Origin: Bog-756 sp963756515 | GTDB taxonomy: Bacteria > Actinomycetota > Acidimicrobiia > Acidimicrobiales > RAAP-2 | Direction: 5' to 3' | Assembly (NCBI GenBank): GCA_963756515.1 | Contig: CAVWNV010000013.1 | Coordinates: 448,889 to 512,888 of the forward strand | Length of the DNA: 64,000 bases | Part shown: piece after piece, positions 1 to 8,891 of the stretch | Layout of the letters: every line of letters starts with the position of its first letter | How positions within the stretch are numbered: the first letter of the stretch is position 1 | Program-made: the position numbers and the translations under genes | The notes under the pieces: generated by a model | Seen by the model: only the letters and a program-made list of their open reading frames with translations | What the model was told of the DNA's origin: nothing | Databases searched by the model: none

Positions 1-693
1 GTGGCCGCCGGGGTCACCCGGGGGTGGCGGTCGGCACTCGAGGGTGCCGCCACCGCCGTCGTCGTCCTGGCTGTGATCGTGGTGACGGTCGGACTGCCAC
101 TCATCCATTACGTACCCATCGACGCGCTCCGGGTGGTGGTCGGAGGCCTGCTGCTGGTGCTGGGCCTGTCGTGGCTGCGTAAGGCCGTCCTTCGGGCCAG
201 CGGGCTGAAACCCCTCCACGACGAGGACGCCATCTTCAAATCGACCACCGAGGAGCTGAGTCGGGGGCTGGCGGTTGGGACGGGACCACCGCGACGGGAC
301 GCCGTCGCGTTCGCGGTCGCCTTCAAGGGCGTGTTCCTCGAGGGGACCGAGGTGGTGCTCATCGTGGTCAGCCTGGGTGCCAGCCAGCACCGACTCGGTC
401 TGGCCGCCGGAGCAGCCACGGCTGCGGCCGTCCTGGTCATGCTCATCGGGGCCCTGGTGGCCCGCCAGCTGTCCAACGTGCCGGAGAACACCATCAAGAT
501 GGGGGTGAGCGTCATGCTGACCAGCTTCGGCCTCTTCTGGGTGGGCGAGGGAGCCGGCGTGCACTGGCCCGGGGGTGATCTGTGCATCATCGCCTTCGTC
601 GGGATCTTCGCGCTGGTGGCGCTGGGCGCCGTGGTCTGGTTGCGGAGAACGGTCCCGCGCTCTTCCTTGAGCGGGGAAAGGTCGGCCGGATGA
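1..693 (+). CDS. COG4280-like integral membrane protein, 5' partial
   Basis: The 230 visible residues look like a polytopic membrane protein, with hydrophobic segments at roughly residues 16-35, 44-58, 103-125, 134-153 and 193-214. The motif FKGVFLEGTEVV (109-120) is of the kind seen in the COG4280 group of predicted membrane proteins, whose function is unknown. The frame is open to the window edge; the GTG at base 1 is in frame but the true start is probably upstream. Its stop overlaps the start of the next small membrane gene (ATGA), so the two are probably co-translated. Confidence 0.7.
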   Translation: MAAGVTRGWRSALEGAATAVVVLAVIVVTVGLPLIHYVPIDALRVVVGGLLLVLGLSWLRKAVLRASGLKPLHDEDAIFKSTTEELSRGLAVGTGPPRRDAVAFAVAFKGVFLEGTEVVLIVVSLGASQHRLGLAAGAATAAAVLVMLIGALVARQLSNVPENTIKMGVSVMLTSFGLFWVGEGAGVHWPGGDLCIIAFVGIFALVALGAVVWLRRTVPRSSLSGERSAG

Positions 694-902
694 ATCGTCT
701 CGGTCGGGCAGTTCGATCGCTGGGCCGCTTCTGGCGGGAGTTCCTGATAGGCGACACGCCGGAACTCCTCGTCACGGTGATCGTCGTCATCACGGCCGCG
801 CTCCTCCTCCGGCACCGTCACGCGGCCGCAGTTGTGGTGTTGCCGGCCGTGACCATCGTGGGCCTGCTGGCCAGCGTCTGGCGCGGCCGCAGGACCCACT
901 GA
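690..902 (+). CDS. small membrane protein, 70 aa
   Basis: The ATG at 690 overlaps the upstream stop in an ATGA arrangement, which fixes the start. The product has a basic amphipathic N-terminus and one or two hydrophobic stretches (about residues 25-40 and 44-61) ending in a basic tail. It resembles the short partner proteins found downstream of COG4280 genes in being small and membrane-bound, but no family is recognised. It is likely a partner of the preceding membrane protein, by coupling alone. Confidence 0.65.
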   Translation: MNRLGRAVRSLGRFWREFLIGDTPELLVTVIVVITAALLLRHRHAAAVVVLPAVTIVGLLASVWRGRRTH

Positions 903-984
903 CCCGACCTCAGCCGGACCGCAGCCGCGGCGCTCGCAACCGGGTCCCTTCAGGGATATCGTGAGGTGAGGTAGACGGGACCAC

Positions 985-1722
985 ATGGGGAACAGGGGGG
1001 CAGGACCACTCGTGAACGCAATCCGAACCGCATTCCGGAAAGTCTGTCCACCTTCCTTGCAACCGACGGCGCGCTCCTTGTTGGCTCGTTTTCCCAAGCC
1101 CACGCGGTCGGATGTCTTTACGACCATCTATCGGAGCGCCGGTTGGGGGAAAGACCTCGATAGCGTGTCGGGGCCAGGCTCGACCCTGGAGCAAACCGCG
1201 GTGCTGCGGAAAGCGCTTCCCCAACTGGTCAAGCAGCTCGGCGTCACGTCGTTCCTGGACATACCGTGCGGCGACCTCCACTGGATGAAGGAGTGTGATC
1301 TCGGTCCGATCGACTATGTCGGTATGGACCTCGTTCCGGCGCTGGTGGCTGAGAACACCAGGAGGTTTGGAGACCCACATCGATCATTCCTCGTGGGCGA
1401 CATCGTGAGCGACCAGCTACCGAGTGCAGACCTGATCCTCTGTCGTGACTGCCTGGTTCACCTGCCCTTCGAAGATGCTCTGGCCGCGCTTCAGAACATT
1501 CGACGCAGTGGTTCCACGTATCTTTTGGCCACGACCTTCACCGGCCGCACGAGCAACCGCGACATCCGATCTGCAGGGCAATGGCGTCCACTGAATCTCG
1601 AACAAGGCCCGTTCTTTCTTCCGGCACCCATTCGGGTACTCGTCGAAGAGTGCCCGGCGGCCGATGGGAGCTATGCGGACAAATCACTCGGCCTCTGGCC
1701 CATCTCAGCCATTCCGGTGTGA
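985..1722 (+). CDS. class I SAM-dependent methyltransferase
   Basis: A 245-residue Rossmann-fold methyltransferase. Motif I is FLDIPCGDLHW (90-100), the acidic residue of motif II is in YVGMDLVP (111-118), then VGDI (137-140) and ILCRDCLVHLP (151-161), the usual positions for SAM binding. The N-terminal 85 residues carry no recognised domain. The substrate cannot be read from sequence; the following glycosyltransferase suggests a surface glycan or glycolipid context. ATG 985 is preceded by a GAGGT-like site; an in-frame GTG at 1012 is an alternative start. Confidence 0.85.
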   Translation: MGNRGAGPLVNAIRTAFRKVCPPSLQPTARSLLARFPKPTRSDVFTTIYRSAGWGKDLDSVSGPGSTLEQTAVLRKALPQLVKQLGVTSFLDIPCGDLHWMKECDLGPIDYVGMDLVPALVAENTRRFGDPHRSFLVGDIVSDQLPSADLILCRDCLVHLPFEDALAALQNIRRSGSTYLLATTFTGRTSNRDIRSAGQWRPLNLEQGPFFLPAPIRVLVEECPAADGSYADKSLGLWPISAIPV

Positions 1723-1870
1723 TCCCTGACCCTGTCTCGGTGCCGTCTCACTGGCTGACGCTGGAATTTCGATTCCCGTTCGACTAAAACGAAGGATGCT
1801 GAGTATCGCAGCCTCAGCAGTGCAGGGCTGTCAGCAGGGCTGTGAGCGGTTCGATGAGGGACGGATTGGC

Positions 1871-3004
1871 GTGGCGAGCATGCGGATACTCACGATTTGT
1901 CCGATTCTGGAAAGTCGGGGTGGATTGGCTCGGGAGCAATTGACGCTCTGTCAAGCGCTCGCCGACCGGGGGCACGAGGTCAACGTCATCTACCGTGCTC
2001 GGCGTGATTTTGGCGAACAATGGCAAGCGTTGACACACTCGATGACGCAGGTTCGCAAGATGAACGACTTTCATCGCCAACCCTTCGGCATGTCCCTGGG
2101 CGTAGTGAGGGGAGCAAGGGCTGCTCGGAAGAACCGGGCCGATGTCATCTACGTCTACAGTCCGAACTTTCTTGTGTACGGGACCGCAATCGGGATGCTG
2201 TCCCGCACACCGGTGGTCCTATGGCTCGCCTTTCGGGGCCCCCCCAAGAAGCGACCATGGGCGTACCGCAAGAGCTTCGAGCGTGTTGCGAAGATCATGG
2301 CGGTGTCCCGTGCGACCGCAGACCAATGGCAACAGTCGGACCTGCCGATGCCGGAGATCACCCCGGTACTGGGTGCCATCGACATGAACTACTACGTCCC
2401 GGCCTCTGGCGAGGAGCGCAGCGTGGTCCGATCATCCCTGGGCATCGCCGACGATGAGTTCGTAGTTCTCTTCGCCGGCCACATCGCGCCTCACAAAGGC
2501 GTCGATGTTCTCGTCGAGGCGTTCGGTCAGCTGAGGGACATTCCGAACATGCGATTGGTCCTCATCGGGAGAGTGTTTCATCGGGACCAACACCAAGCCT
2601 GGCGAGAGCGGCTGCGACGTTCGGCCGAGGCCCTCGATGTGCTGTGGCTCGAAGAGCGGGCCGACGTCCTTCCCATCATCCAGATGGCGGACGTCGCCGT
2701 CGCCCCCAGCCAGCACGAGGCATTCGGTCGCTGTGTGTGCGAGCCACTGGCCTGCGGTGTCCCGGTGATTGCATCGAGAGTGGGCGGAATCCCCGAAATT
2801 CTCGCGGGCTGGCTGGCCGACTACCTTGTCCCGCCCGGTGATGCTGGAGCGATCGCGGCGAAGATCCGTTCGCTGGTGGGGTGGCGGACGCAGGACCCCG
2901 ACCTCGGACAGCGATGCCGGAAAGAGGTCGTCACCAGGCTTGATCTCCCTCGTTTCGTGGACCGGATCGAAGAAGGCCTGCAGACCGTGGTGCCGTCAGA
3001 CTGA
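1871..3004 (+). CDS. GT4 family glycosyltransferase
   Basis: A GT-B fold retaining glycosyltransferase of family 4. The protein opens with a typical MRILTICPILESRGGL sequence, has an acceptor-side Rossmann domain, then VLFAGHIAPHKGVDVLVEAF beginning the nucleotide-sugar domain, and the EX7E region APSQHEAFGRCVCEPLACG. GTG 1871 is chosen because GAGGG lies 10 bases upstream; ATG 1880 and ATG 1796 are alternatives. It follows the methyltransferase after about 150 bases, in line with a glycan-decorating pair. Donor and acceptor sugars are unknown. Confidence 0.88.
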   Translation: MASMRILTICPILESRGGLAREQLTLCQALADRGHEVNVIYRARRDFGEQWQALTHSMTQVRKMNDFHRQPFGMSLGVVRGARAARKNRADVIYVYSPNFLVYGTAIGMLSRTPVVLWLAFRGPPKKRPWAYRKSFERVAKIMAVSRATADQWQQSDLPMPEITPVLGAIDMNYYVPASGEERSVVRSSLGIADDEFVVLFAGHIAPHKGVDVLVEAFGQLRDIPNMRLVLIGRVFHRDQHQAWRERLRRSAEALDVLWLEERADVLPIIQMADVAVAPSQHEAFGRCVCEPLACGVPVIASRVGGIPEILAGWLADYLVPPGDAGAIAAKIRSLVGWRTQDPDLGQRCRKEVVTRLDLPRFVDRIEEGLQTVVPSD

Positions 3005-3348
3005 ACCGCGACTCACTCACCCACAGCGGATCGTCAATCGAGCAGCTCGACTCGCTACAGCATTTACGTCCTCAGGAGTTCACCCCACTGAGTTCCGAAG
3101 CAACGGGACGCAAGCTCACGATAGAGACCGCCTGGGCGAAGGCTGCCCTGCAGTGCACGGCCATCAGGAATCTTCGTCAAGCACCGAACGCCCCGCTCAC
3201 AACAGGTGCGTTCCTCTCGAACATCTACCACTCCGTCTCCCGAACCACGCTCCGGATCCCGCCCGACCCGGAGGAGGCCTATCACGCGTTCTGCGGCCCG
3301 GGCACGCCGTCTCACGTGCGCAGTGTCGTCCGAAACGGATCGGAGTAG
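2944..3348 (+). other. open frame without a usable start, possible gene remnant
   Basis: From 2944 to the TAG at 3346 one frame stays open for 134 codons and reads like protein, with balanced composition (for example GAFLSNIYHSVSRTTL and PPDPEEAYHAFCGPG). It contains no ATG or TTG, and its first GTG lies near the 3' end, so a normal start is lacking unless CTG 3001 is used. It overlaps the end of the glycosyltransferase in another frame. It may be a 5'-truncated gene or chance; no family is recognised. The remainder of the 3005-3482 gap shows no gene. Confidence 0.25.
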
Positions 3349-3482
3349 GGCAAGCCGACCTCGGAGCTCCGGCAGGAAGCCACCATGGGTACCTCCTGAC
3401 CCGCAATGCGACCATCGAGGTCCGGCCCACATGAGTGTCCTGGAAAGCCACCGTCTCACCGTCCCGGCGCCACGCACTCTGA

Positions 3483-4106
3483 CTACTCCGGATCTAGCCC
3501 AAGATCCGCCCGCGTCTCCGCAGTGGTGTTTGTGTGCGGAAAAGGCTCGTCGGGAACCTCGAGATGCAGGGCGGAACAGATCGGCTCCCAGCCATCCTCC
3601 GGGTGCCATTCGAGGAGGCGCTCCTTTGGCGCAGTCATTCTCACGTGCTCATTGTGGGCGAGATACGCCGACTTGGCCGACACCTCGTCCTGCCATCCAG
3701 GAGAGAAGGTGGTCATCATTCCCTGTCCCATCCGGGTCCAGCCATCGGCTGGCGCGTCCGGGGCGAAGTAGGTCGCCAGTGCGGGGAAGATCGTGGCTGA
3801 GGCACTCCTCCACCAGGCGTCAGGATCTCGCACGGACAGGAGGATGAGCGCGTCCGGGAACGTTCTGCCTATCGCTGCCCAGAACGGCGCCGCAGGCCAG
3901 TCGACTGTCGCCCGGTAGCCCTCGAAGAACTTGTCCCATGCCGGGGGGCGGCCCTCGTAGGCGTCCCCCCAGGCGTCGGCATCAGCAGTCCGTTCTTGGA
4001 CCTCCAGCATGTGATAGCAGGGCCCACCCAGGAGTTGCTCGAGGGCCATCTTCAATGAGGTCGTCCCAGTCCTTCCCAAACCCGCGCCGATTACCTGAAG
4101 TGCCAT
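3483..4106 (-). CDS. sulfotransferase-like P-loop protein
   Basis: A 207-residue protein of the sulfotransferase family whose members resemble plant and fungal NAD-dependent or Sulfotransfer_4-type proteins. The 5'-phosphosulfate loop is GAGLGRTGTTSLKMALEQL near the N-terminus and LILLSVRDPDAWWRS marks the 3'-phosphate strand. ATG 4106 is preceded by GAGGAGA about nine bases upstream; a longer frame to 4319 exists but its extra residues read as an unrelated remnant. The acceptor is unknown. The gene lies convergent to the GT4 gene. Confidence 0.82.
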   Translation of the reverse strand: MALQVIGAGLGRTGTTSLKMALEQLLGGPCYHMLEVQERTADADAWGDAYEGRPPAWDKFFEGYRATVDWPAAPFWAAIGRTFPDALILLSVRDPDAWWRSASATIFPALATYFAPDAPADGWTRMGQGMMTTFSPGWQDEVSAKSAYLAHNEHVRMTAPKERLLEWHPEDGWEPICSALHLEVPDEPFPHTNTTAETRADLGLDPE

Positions 4107-4189
4107 GGCTCCGTGTCTCCTCTTCCAGTTCCGACAGCTCCAAAGGTACTGTTGACGCACCCACTGCCCGCGTTCTGAGCGGAAGGCGT

Positions 4190-4351
4190 CCAAGCATGAG
4201 TTGTCCACGACCTCGGCAATCTTCACGTAGCCGAAGGGGGCAATACTCCGCACAGGCCACTGACCCTTTCCCGCAGCTCGTCGCGGAAGAATGCCTCTGC
4301 TGCCTCCAGCGAGTCCCACTCCCGGCGGTCTAGTCGCCTAGACACTCCCCA
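4190..4351 (-). pseudogene. remnant of an ABM-type monooxygenase-like protein
   Basis: Reading the reverse strand from GTG 4351 gives a segment containing EWDSLEAAEAFFRDELRERV and then GLCGVLPPSA before a stop. One frame away the sequence resumes as GYVKIAEVVDNS. Joined, these resemble the C-terminal half of ABM/YdhR-type small monooxygenases. Adding one C to the run opposite 4236-4240 would restore a single frame. The N-terminal half is missing, so this is a fragment even if the indel is a sequencing error. Family assignment is tentative. Confidence 0.35.
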
Positions 4352-4367
4352 GCGATGCCCAGCGCTG

Positions 4368-4694
4368 ATGGCGATGGAAACAGCAACGAAACGGTGCTAT
4401 GCCTTGGGCGTAAGGGGAGTCGGCAGCCTGGGGCGAAGGATGTCGTTCAATGGATATTCGGCGAACCTCGGGACGAGCACCAGTCCCTACTCCACCACCT
4501 TGAAATGGAAGAAGGTCACCCTGTCCAAGGGACTGAGGTTGGGTTCGGCCGGGGTGCTGTCGGGGACGCCGAACAGCAAACTGGCCGCTCCGACTTCGGT
4601 CACCGTTCAGGTGACCGAGATGGTGACCACCTTCAACGGCAAAACGAAGGTCAAGACCCTGACGACCGTCCAGGCCTCCATCCCCTTCACGTGA
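4368..4694 (+). pseudogene. remnant of a putative-Ig (He_PIG) repeat protein
   Basis: The last 60 residues (GLRLGSAGVLSGTPNSKL, then TSVTVQVTEMVTT and TTVQASIPFT) match the pattern of bacterial putative-Ig repeats in which a GXLSGTP turn precedes a VTVXVT strand. The first 30 residues do not look like a secreted protein and there is no signal peptide. The domain start is also shortened, lacking the usual GG-P-Y-W strand. This looks like the 3' end of a larger cell-surface protein left after deletion. Confidence 0.45.
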
Positions 4695-4790
4695 GGACAC
4701 GGCTCCGATTGTGCGGACCGAAGGCAACCGTGAACATCACCGGGTCAGGCAACCTGATCCGAACTAGCTATCGAGCAGGGCCTTTTCGAG

Positions 4791-4864
4791 TGGGCGCTAG
4801 AGGACTCGAACCTCCGACCTCAGCCGTGTGAAGGCTGCGCTCTAACCAACTGAGCTAAACGCCC
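4791..4864 (-). tRNA. tRNA-Val (anticodon CAC)
   Basis: The reverse strand folds as a complete cloverleaf of 74 nt. The acceptor GGGCGTT pairs with AGCGCCC, the D arm contains TAGCTCAGTTGGTTAGAGC, the anticodon stem CAGCC/GGCTG encloses TTCACAC with anticodon CAC, and the T arm is GGAGG-TTCGAGT-CCTCT. CCA is not encoded after the discriminator A. Confidence 0.95.
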
Positions 4865-4937
4865 GCATTCCGGCCATGGCACCTTCCGCCATGGCTGAGC
4901 AGACGGACATGCTAGCCCGGGGCCGGAACCGGCGAGC

Positions 4938-6434
4938 CTACGTGGACCGCTCCGGTGAGTTCGGCGCCGGCGGAAACGGTGCCACCGCATCGAATCCGAT
5001 TGCCGCCTCGAGGGCGGCCGCCGACCGCAGCACCACCAGGTCACCATGCTGGGGTCCTACCAGTTGGAGTCCCACCGGCAACCCTGACGCCGTGAGCCCC
5101 ACGCAGACCGAGGCGGCCGGGGACCGCGTCATATTGAACGGGTAGGTGAACTTCACCCAGTTCACATCGACCTCGCCGTTGATCAGCCCCGAGCCGTTCA
5201 ACGATCGGGGAGGTGGGGCGGCTGCGGTGGTCGGAGTCACGAGCAGCCGGACATCGTGGAACAACTCCACCAGTCGGAGGTTGAGGGCGTGGCACGAGTC
5301 CTCGGCCTTCACCAAGTCGAGGGCGCTGGTCCCAGCGGCACCTTCGACCACCATGGCCAACACCGGATCGACGTGCTCCCACGACGCCGTGCCCCTCACT
5401 TCGTCGATGGTCCGCAGGTTGTACGTCCCCGACAGAACGAGCCAGTCGTCGACCGGGTCGCGGTCGAAGACCTCCTCGACCTCAACGATCTCGGTGCCGA
5501 GCGACGCCAGCACCTCCACCGCCCGCTCGCAGATGGTGCGGACTTCGTCATCGACCGATGCGAATCCGAGTGTCGGCGACCACGCCACCCTGTTCGGCGG
5601 TCGAGGGTGATCGAGGGCCGCCCGCCACGACGCCTCGGGGCGGGGCAACGATCGGAGATCGCGGGGGTCGGGCCCGACCACCACCTCGAGCGCCGCCACC
5701 ACGTCGGCAAGAGAACGGGCCATGGGTCCTTTGGTGGACAGGTGATGCCAATCCGGCGCCATGGCGCCGCCACTGGGCACCCGCCCGAGCGACGGTTTCA
5801 TGGCCGAAAGGCCGCAGCATGCCGACGGGATGCGGAGCGATCCGCCGCCGTCCGACCCTGTGGCCATCGGTATCATTCCCGCCGCGATGGCCGCCGCGCT
5901 ACCTCCCGAGGACCCGCCCGGACTGTGCTCGAGGTTCCAGGGATTGAGGGTGGGACCGAACAGCACATTGTCGGTGTCCGCTTTCCACCCCAGTTCGGGG
6001 GTGTTGGTCTTCCCCACCACCACGCAACCGGCCGCCACCAACCGGGCCACCAGTTCCGAGTCTTCGCCGGCGGCCGGCCCGCCGGACAGGGCCTTGGACC
6101 CGAGCGTGGTGACGTATCCGGCCGCGTCCTCGAGGTCCTTCACGCCCAGCGGGATGCCCGCCAGCGGACCCGGGTCGATCCCTCGGGCCACCTGCGAGTC
6201 GATCTCGTCGGCCCGGGACCGGGCCCGCACTTCGTCGACCGCCACGAAGGCGTTGAGCGTCGGGTTGTGAAGGGCAATCTGTCCCAGGGCGTGATCGACC
6301 AGCTCGGTGGCCGATCGCTCTCCTTTCCGCACCTGATCGGCCAACCCGACCACGGTCTCGCTGCGGAAGTCCACGGCGCCGACGGTATCGGCCCTGTCGG
6401 CCCACCACAACCGCTCCCCCACCTGCCTCGACAA
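4938..6434 (-). CDS. amidase signature family enzyme
   Basis: A 498-residue amidase signature hydrolase that should cleave a carboxamide with a Ser-cisSer-Lys triad. The candidates are Lys99 in GIPLGVKD, Ser175 in the glycine-rich GGSSGGSAAA loop and nucleophile Ser199 in GSDGGGSLRIP, spaced as in family members. The length is typical. It is not obviously GatA, because no gatC or gatB neighbour is present; the substrate is unknown. The start is only 29 bases from that of the divergent VOC gene, so a shared promoter region is likely. Confidence 0.9.
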   Translation of the reverse strand: MSRQVGERLWWADRADTVGAVDFRSETVVGLADQVRKGERSATELVDHALGQIALHNPTLNAFVAVDEVRARSRADEIDSQVARGIDPGPLAGIPLGVKDLEDAAGYVTTLGSKALSGGPAAGEDSELVARLVAAGCVVVGKTNTPELGWKADTDNVLFGPTLNPWNLEHSPGGSSGGSAAAIAAGMIPMATGSDGGGSLRIPSACCGLSAMKPSLGRVPSGGAMAPDWHHLSTKGPMARSLADVVAALEVVVGPDPRDLRSLPRPEASWRAALDHPRPPNRVAWSPTLGFASVDDEVRTICERAVEVLASLGTEIVEVEEVFDRDPVDDWLVLSGTYNLRTIDEVRGTASWEHVDPVLAMVVEGAAGTSALDLVKAEDSCHALNLRLVELFHDVRLLVTPTTAAAPPPRSLNGSGLINGEVDVNWVKFTYPFNMTRSPAASVCVGLTASGLPVGLQLVGPQHGDLVVLRSAAALEAAIGFDAVAPFPPAPNSPERST

Positions 6435-6463
6435 CGTGGACCGGGGCGAACCAGTGTGGGGGC

Positions 6464-7345
6464 ATGCTCAGGGACTCCATCACCGGAGTGGCTCTCGACC
6501 ATGTGGCCCATGCCGTCCCCCACTGGCAGGACGTCTGGGGCCGCTACGCGGTGGACTTCGGCGCCGAATGGAGCTCGGGCGGACCCGGCCCCGGCTTCGC
6601 ACCGGCCCAGCTGCAGTTCGCCAACGGTGCCCGGGTCGAGGTGCTCATGCCCAACGATCCGCTCGTGAACGACTTTCTCGAGCGGTTCCTGGCCCGTCAC
6701 GGCCCCGGGCCTCATCACCTGACGTTCAAGGTTCCCCACCTCCCGACGGCCATCGACCAGGCCCGACGGTCGGGATTCGAACCCATAGGAATCGACCTCA
6801 GCGACCCCGAGTGGATGGAGGCGTTCCTCCATCCGGCCCAGGCCACCGGCGTCGTCGTCCAGTTGGCCGAAGCTCCCTACGCCTGGAGCTCTCCCCCACC
6901 GGCTGACTACCCGACGGAGCGACGCCAGAGAATGGACGGCTCCGGCCCTGTCCCCCCCTCACGTCTCACCCGGGTTGTTCATGCCGTCGCCGATCTGTCC
7001 CGGGCCAGCGCGCTCTTCGTCGACCTGCTGGGCGCCACTCCGGTCGACCGGGGCACCCGTCCGGACCACCACTGGTTGGACCTCGACTGGGGTAGCCCGC
7101 TCCGCCTCCGTCTGATCTCGCCGATCGAGACGGCCCCGGACACTGCCCTGACGGCCTGGTTGGGGGGCCGGCCGGGCCGTGTCCATCATCTCGAACTGGC
7201 GAGCGCAGAACCGGAATCGCTCGTCGGAGTCCACATCGGGGACGCCGAGCAGCTGGGTCTCGACTCTGACCGGCGTGACGGCACCTACTGGGTGATCCCG
7301 CCGGACGCCAACGCCGGTCTGGGTCTGGTGGTCCTGCCGTCCTGA
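6464..7345 (+). CDS. VOC (glyoxalase/bleomycin resistance) superfamily protein
   Basis: A 293-residue protein with two vicinal-oxygen-chelate halves. The first contains ALDHVAHAVPHWQDVWGRY and GPHHLTFKVP, the second RLTRVVHAVADLSRASALF and GRVHHLELASAEP, giving the paired beta-alpha-beta-beta-beta units and metal-binding His/Glu positions of the fold. Such proteins include epimerases, dioxygenases and lyases; the reaction cannot be assigned. It is divergent from the amidase. Confidence 0.8.
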   Translation: MLRDSITGVALDHVAHAVPHWQDVWGRYAVDFGAEWSSGGPGPGFAPAQLQFANGARVEVLMPNDPLVNDFLERFLARHGPGPHHLTFKVPHLPTAIDQARRSGFEPIGIDLSDPEWMEAFLHPAQATGVVVQLAEAPYAWSSPPPADYPTERRQRMDGSGPVPPSRLTRVVHAVADLSRASALFVDLLGATPVDRGTRPDHHWLDLDWGSPLRLRLISPIETAPDTALTAWLGGRPGRVHHLELASAEPESLVGVHIGDAEQLGLDSDRRDGTYWVIPPDANAGLGLVVLPS

Positions 7346-7428
7346 CCGAAGGGTCGTACCACCACGATCGGCGGAGCTGAGCAGCCCGGGATCCAAGGGG
7401 CACCCCAGCAATCGCTAGCCTTTGACCG

Positions 7429-8175
7429 ATGGCCCGCCCAATCGACGACGACGAACAGGACGACGATCCGGAGTACGACGAGGACGAGTACGAGGCCGAG
7501 GACGAGTACGAGGCCGGCGACCCCGAACCCGTTCCGGCCGGCCTGATCGGACGGGCCCGCGGGCTGCTCCGCACCCCCGCCACCACCCACTCCTCCTCGA
7601 CGGAGACGACCTCGTCCAAACACCGGGTCGACCGGTTGGACGACCGGGAGCGCCGCCTCAGCTATGCCGCCGCCGCCGGTGCGGTGGTCATCGGACTGAT
7701 CATCTACCTGGCTGAGCAGAGCAACCACCACTTCCGCCTGGCCAAGGGCCAACTCACTCCTCAGACCACCCTGGTCCTCGGGATCGTCTGCGGCGTGCTC
7801 CTGCTGGCCGCCACCCTCTTCGGCCGACGGGCGCCGGTGGGATTCGTGGCCCTGTTCACCTTTTTGTTCCTCGGGACCCGTTACTTCGCGGGCGTGCCCT
7901 TCCTGATCCTGGCCGTGTGGCTGCTGTACCGCTCCTACAAATTCCAGAAGGAGGCGACGGCGAGGGCCAAGGAAGCCCGGGCGGAGCGGGCCACGCCGTC
8001 CCCCACGACCACCCGGGCCGCAGATCGGCCCGCCAAGACGACGACACGGAAGTCCGGGACCACCAAGGGCCCGTCCCGGCCCGAGGCCAACAAGCGGTAC
8101 ACGCCGAAGCGACCGCCGGTGCCGGCTCCCAAGCTGTCCCGTCGGGAACGGAAGGCCGCCGGGACCTCGGACTGA
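7429..8175 (+). CDS. membrane protein with acidic head and basic tail
   Basis: A 248-residue protein of unrecognised family. Residues 1-35 are dominated by Asp and Glu, residues 85-168 contain about three hydrophobic segments (around 83-98, 113-128 and 133-165), and the last 75 residues are rich in Lys, Arg, Thr and Pro and probably disordered. Similar proteins in actinobacteria are annotated only as hypothetical. The gene ends six bases from the convergent TetR gene. Confidence 0.7.
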   Translation: MARPIDDDEQDDDPEYDEDEYEAEDEYEAGDPEPVPAGLIGRARGLLRTPATTHSSSTETTSSKHRVDRLDDRERRLSYAAAAGAVVIGLIIYLAEQSNHHFRLAKGQLTPQTTLVLGIVCGVLLLAATLFGRRAPVGFVALFTFLFLGTRYFAGVPFLILAVWLLYRSYKFQKEATARAKEARAERATPSPTTTRAADRPAKTTTRKSGTTKGPSRPEANKRYTPKRPPVPAPKLSRRERKAAGTSD

Positions 8176-8181
8176 CGCCGG

Positions 8182-8868
8182 CTATGCCGGGTCGGTGACC
8201 AGCGCGGAGTGGAGCAGCTCGAGGATCTCGCTGCGGCGTCGTACCAGGGATCGGGCTGTCGGCTCCTCACCGAAGGCCCGCAGGACCTCCACTTCGGTCA
8301 GCATCCCGATGACGGTGGAGTAGATGGCCAGGAGCAGTAGCCGGGGTTCGTGGCGCCGCATGTGGCCGGCGTCCATCTCCGCCTCGAGAAACTCCGAGGC
8401 CCGCCGGACCATGGGCTCGAGGGCGGTGACCAGACGGGTGGCGGCAGGATCTCCCAAGCGGCCCATCTCCCGCACCAGCCCCAACAGCTCCGGTCGCCGC
8501 GCCGCCAGGCGGAACACCGATCGCACCACGGCCTCCACCCGGGACCAACCCGTGCCGGCCGCAGCCAACGAGTCCTCGAGCGCGGCCGACAACTCGATCG
8601 CGCTCCGGTCGATCACCGCCTCGAGGAGCACCTCCTTGGAGGGGAACCAGTACAGGATGGTCTGCTTGCGGATCTCGAGCCCTGCGGCCAGGGCGTCCAG
8701 GGACGAGGCGTCGTAACCACGGGTGGCGAAGGACGCCAGGGCGGCGTCGAGGATGCGCTCGGAGGTGTCGCCGGCCTTCGAAGCCCTCCCCCTCCTGGGC
8801 GTGGCGGCGCGGGGACGGCCCCGATCACGCCCGCCGGGTGGTGCTGCTCCGGTGCTCGACCCGTTCAC
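8182..8868 (-). CDS. TetR/AcrR family transcriptional regulator
   Basis: A 228-residue regulator. After a basic disordered N-terminus, the helix-turn-helix spans about residues 35-80 (ERILDAALASFATRGYDASS, then IRKQTILYWFPSKEVLLEAV), with an all-helical ligand domain following. The GTG start at 8868 abuts a perfect palindrome at 8870-8881, which lies between this gene and the divergent lipid operon. By family precedent it probably represses both directions and is released by a small ligand, perhaps an acyl-CoA; the ligand is inference. Confidence 0.88.
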   Translation of the reverse strand: MNGSSTGAAPPGGRDRGRPRAATPRRGRASKAGDTSERILDAALASFATRGYDASSLDALAAGLEIRKQTILYWFPSKEVLLEAVIDRSAIELSAALEDSLAAAGTGWSRVEAVVRSVFRLAARRPELLGLVREMGRLGDPAATRLVTALEPMVRRASEFLEAEMDAGHMRRHEPRLLLLAIYSTVIGMLTEVEVLRAFGEEPTARSLVRRRSEILELLHSALVTDPA

Positions 8869-8869
8869 T

Positions 8870-8881
8870 TACCATATGGTA
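8870..8881. promoter_or_regulatory. palindromic operator candidate (TACCATATGGTA)
   Basis: A perfect 12-base palindrome sits in the 23 bases separating the divergent starts of the TetR gene (8868) and the acyl-CoA reductase gene (8892). Size and placement fit a TetR-family operator that would block both promoters. Confidence 0.6.
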
Positions 8882-8891
8882 GACAGATCCG

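Noticed and set aside
4938..6434. GatA subunit of the tRNA amidotransferase
   Set aside because: No gatB or gatC in the neighbourhood; the signature fits amidases in general.
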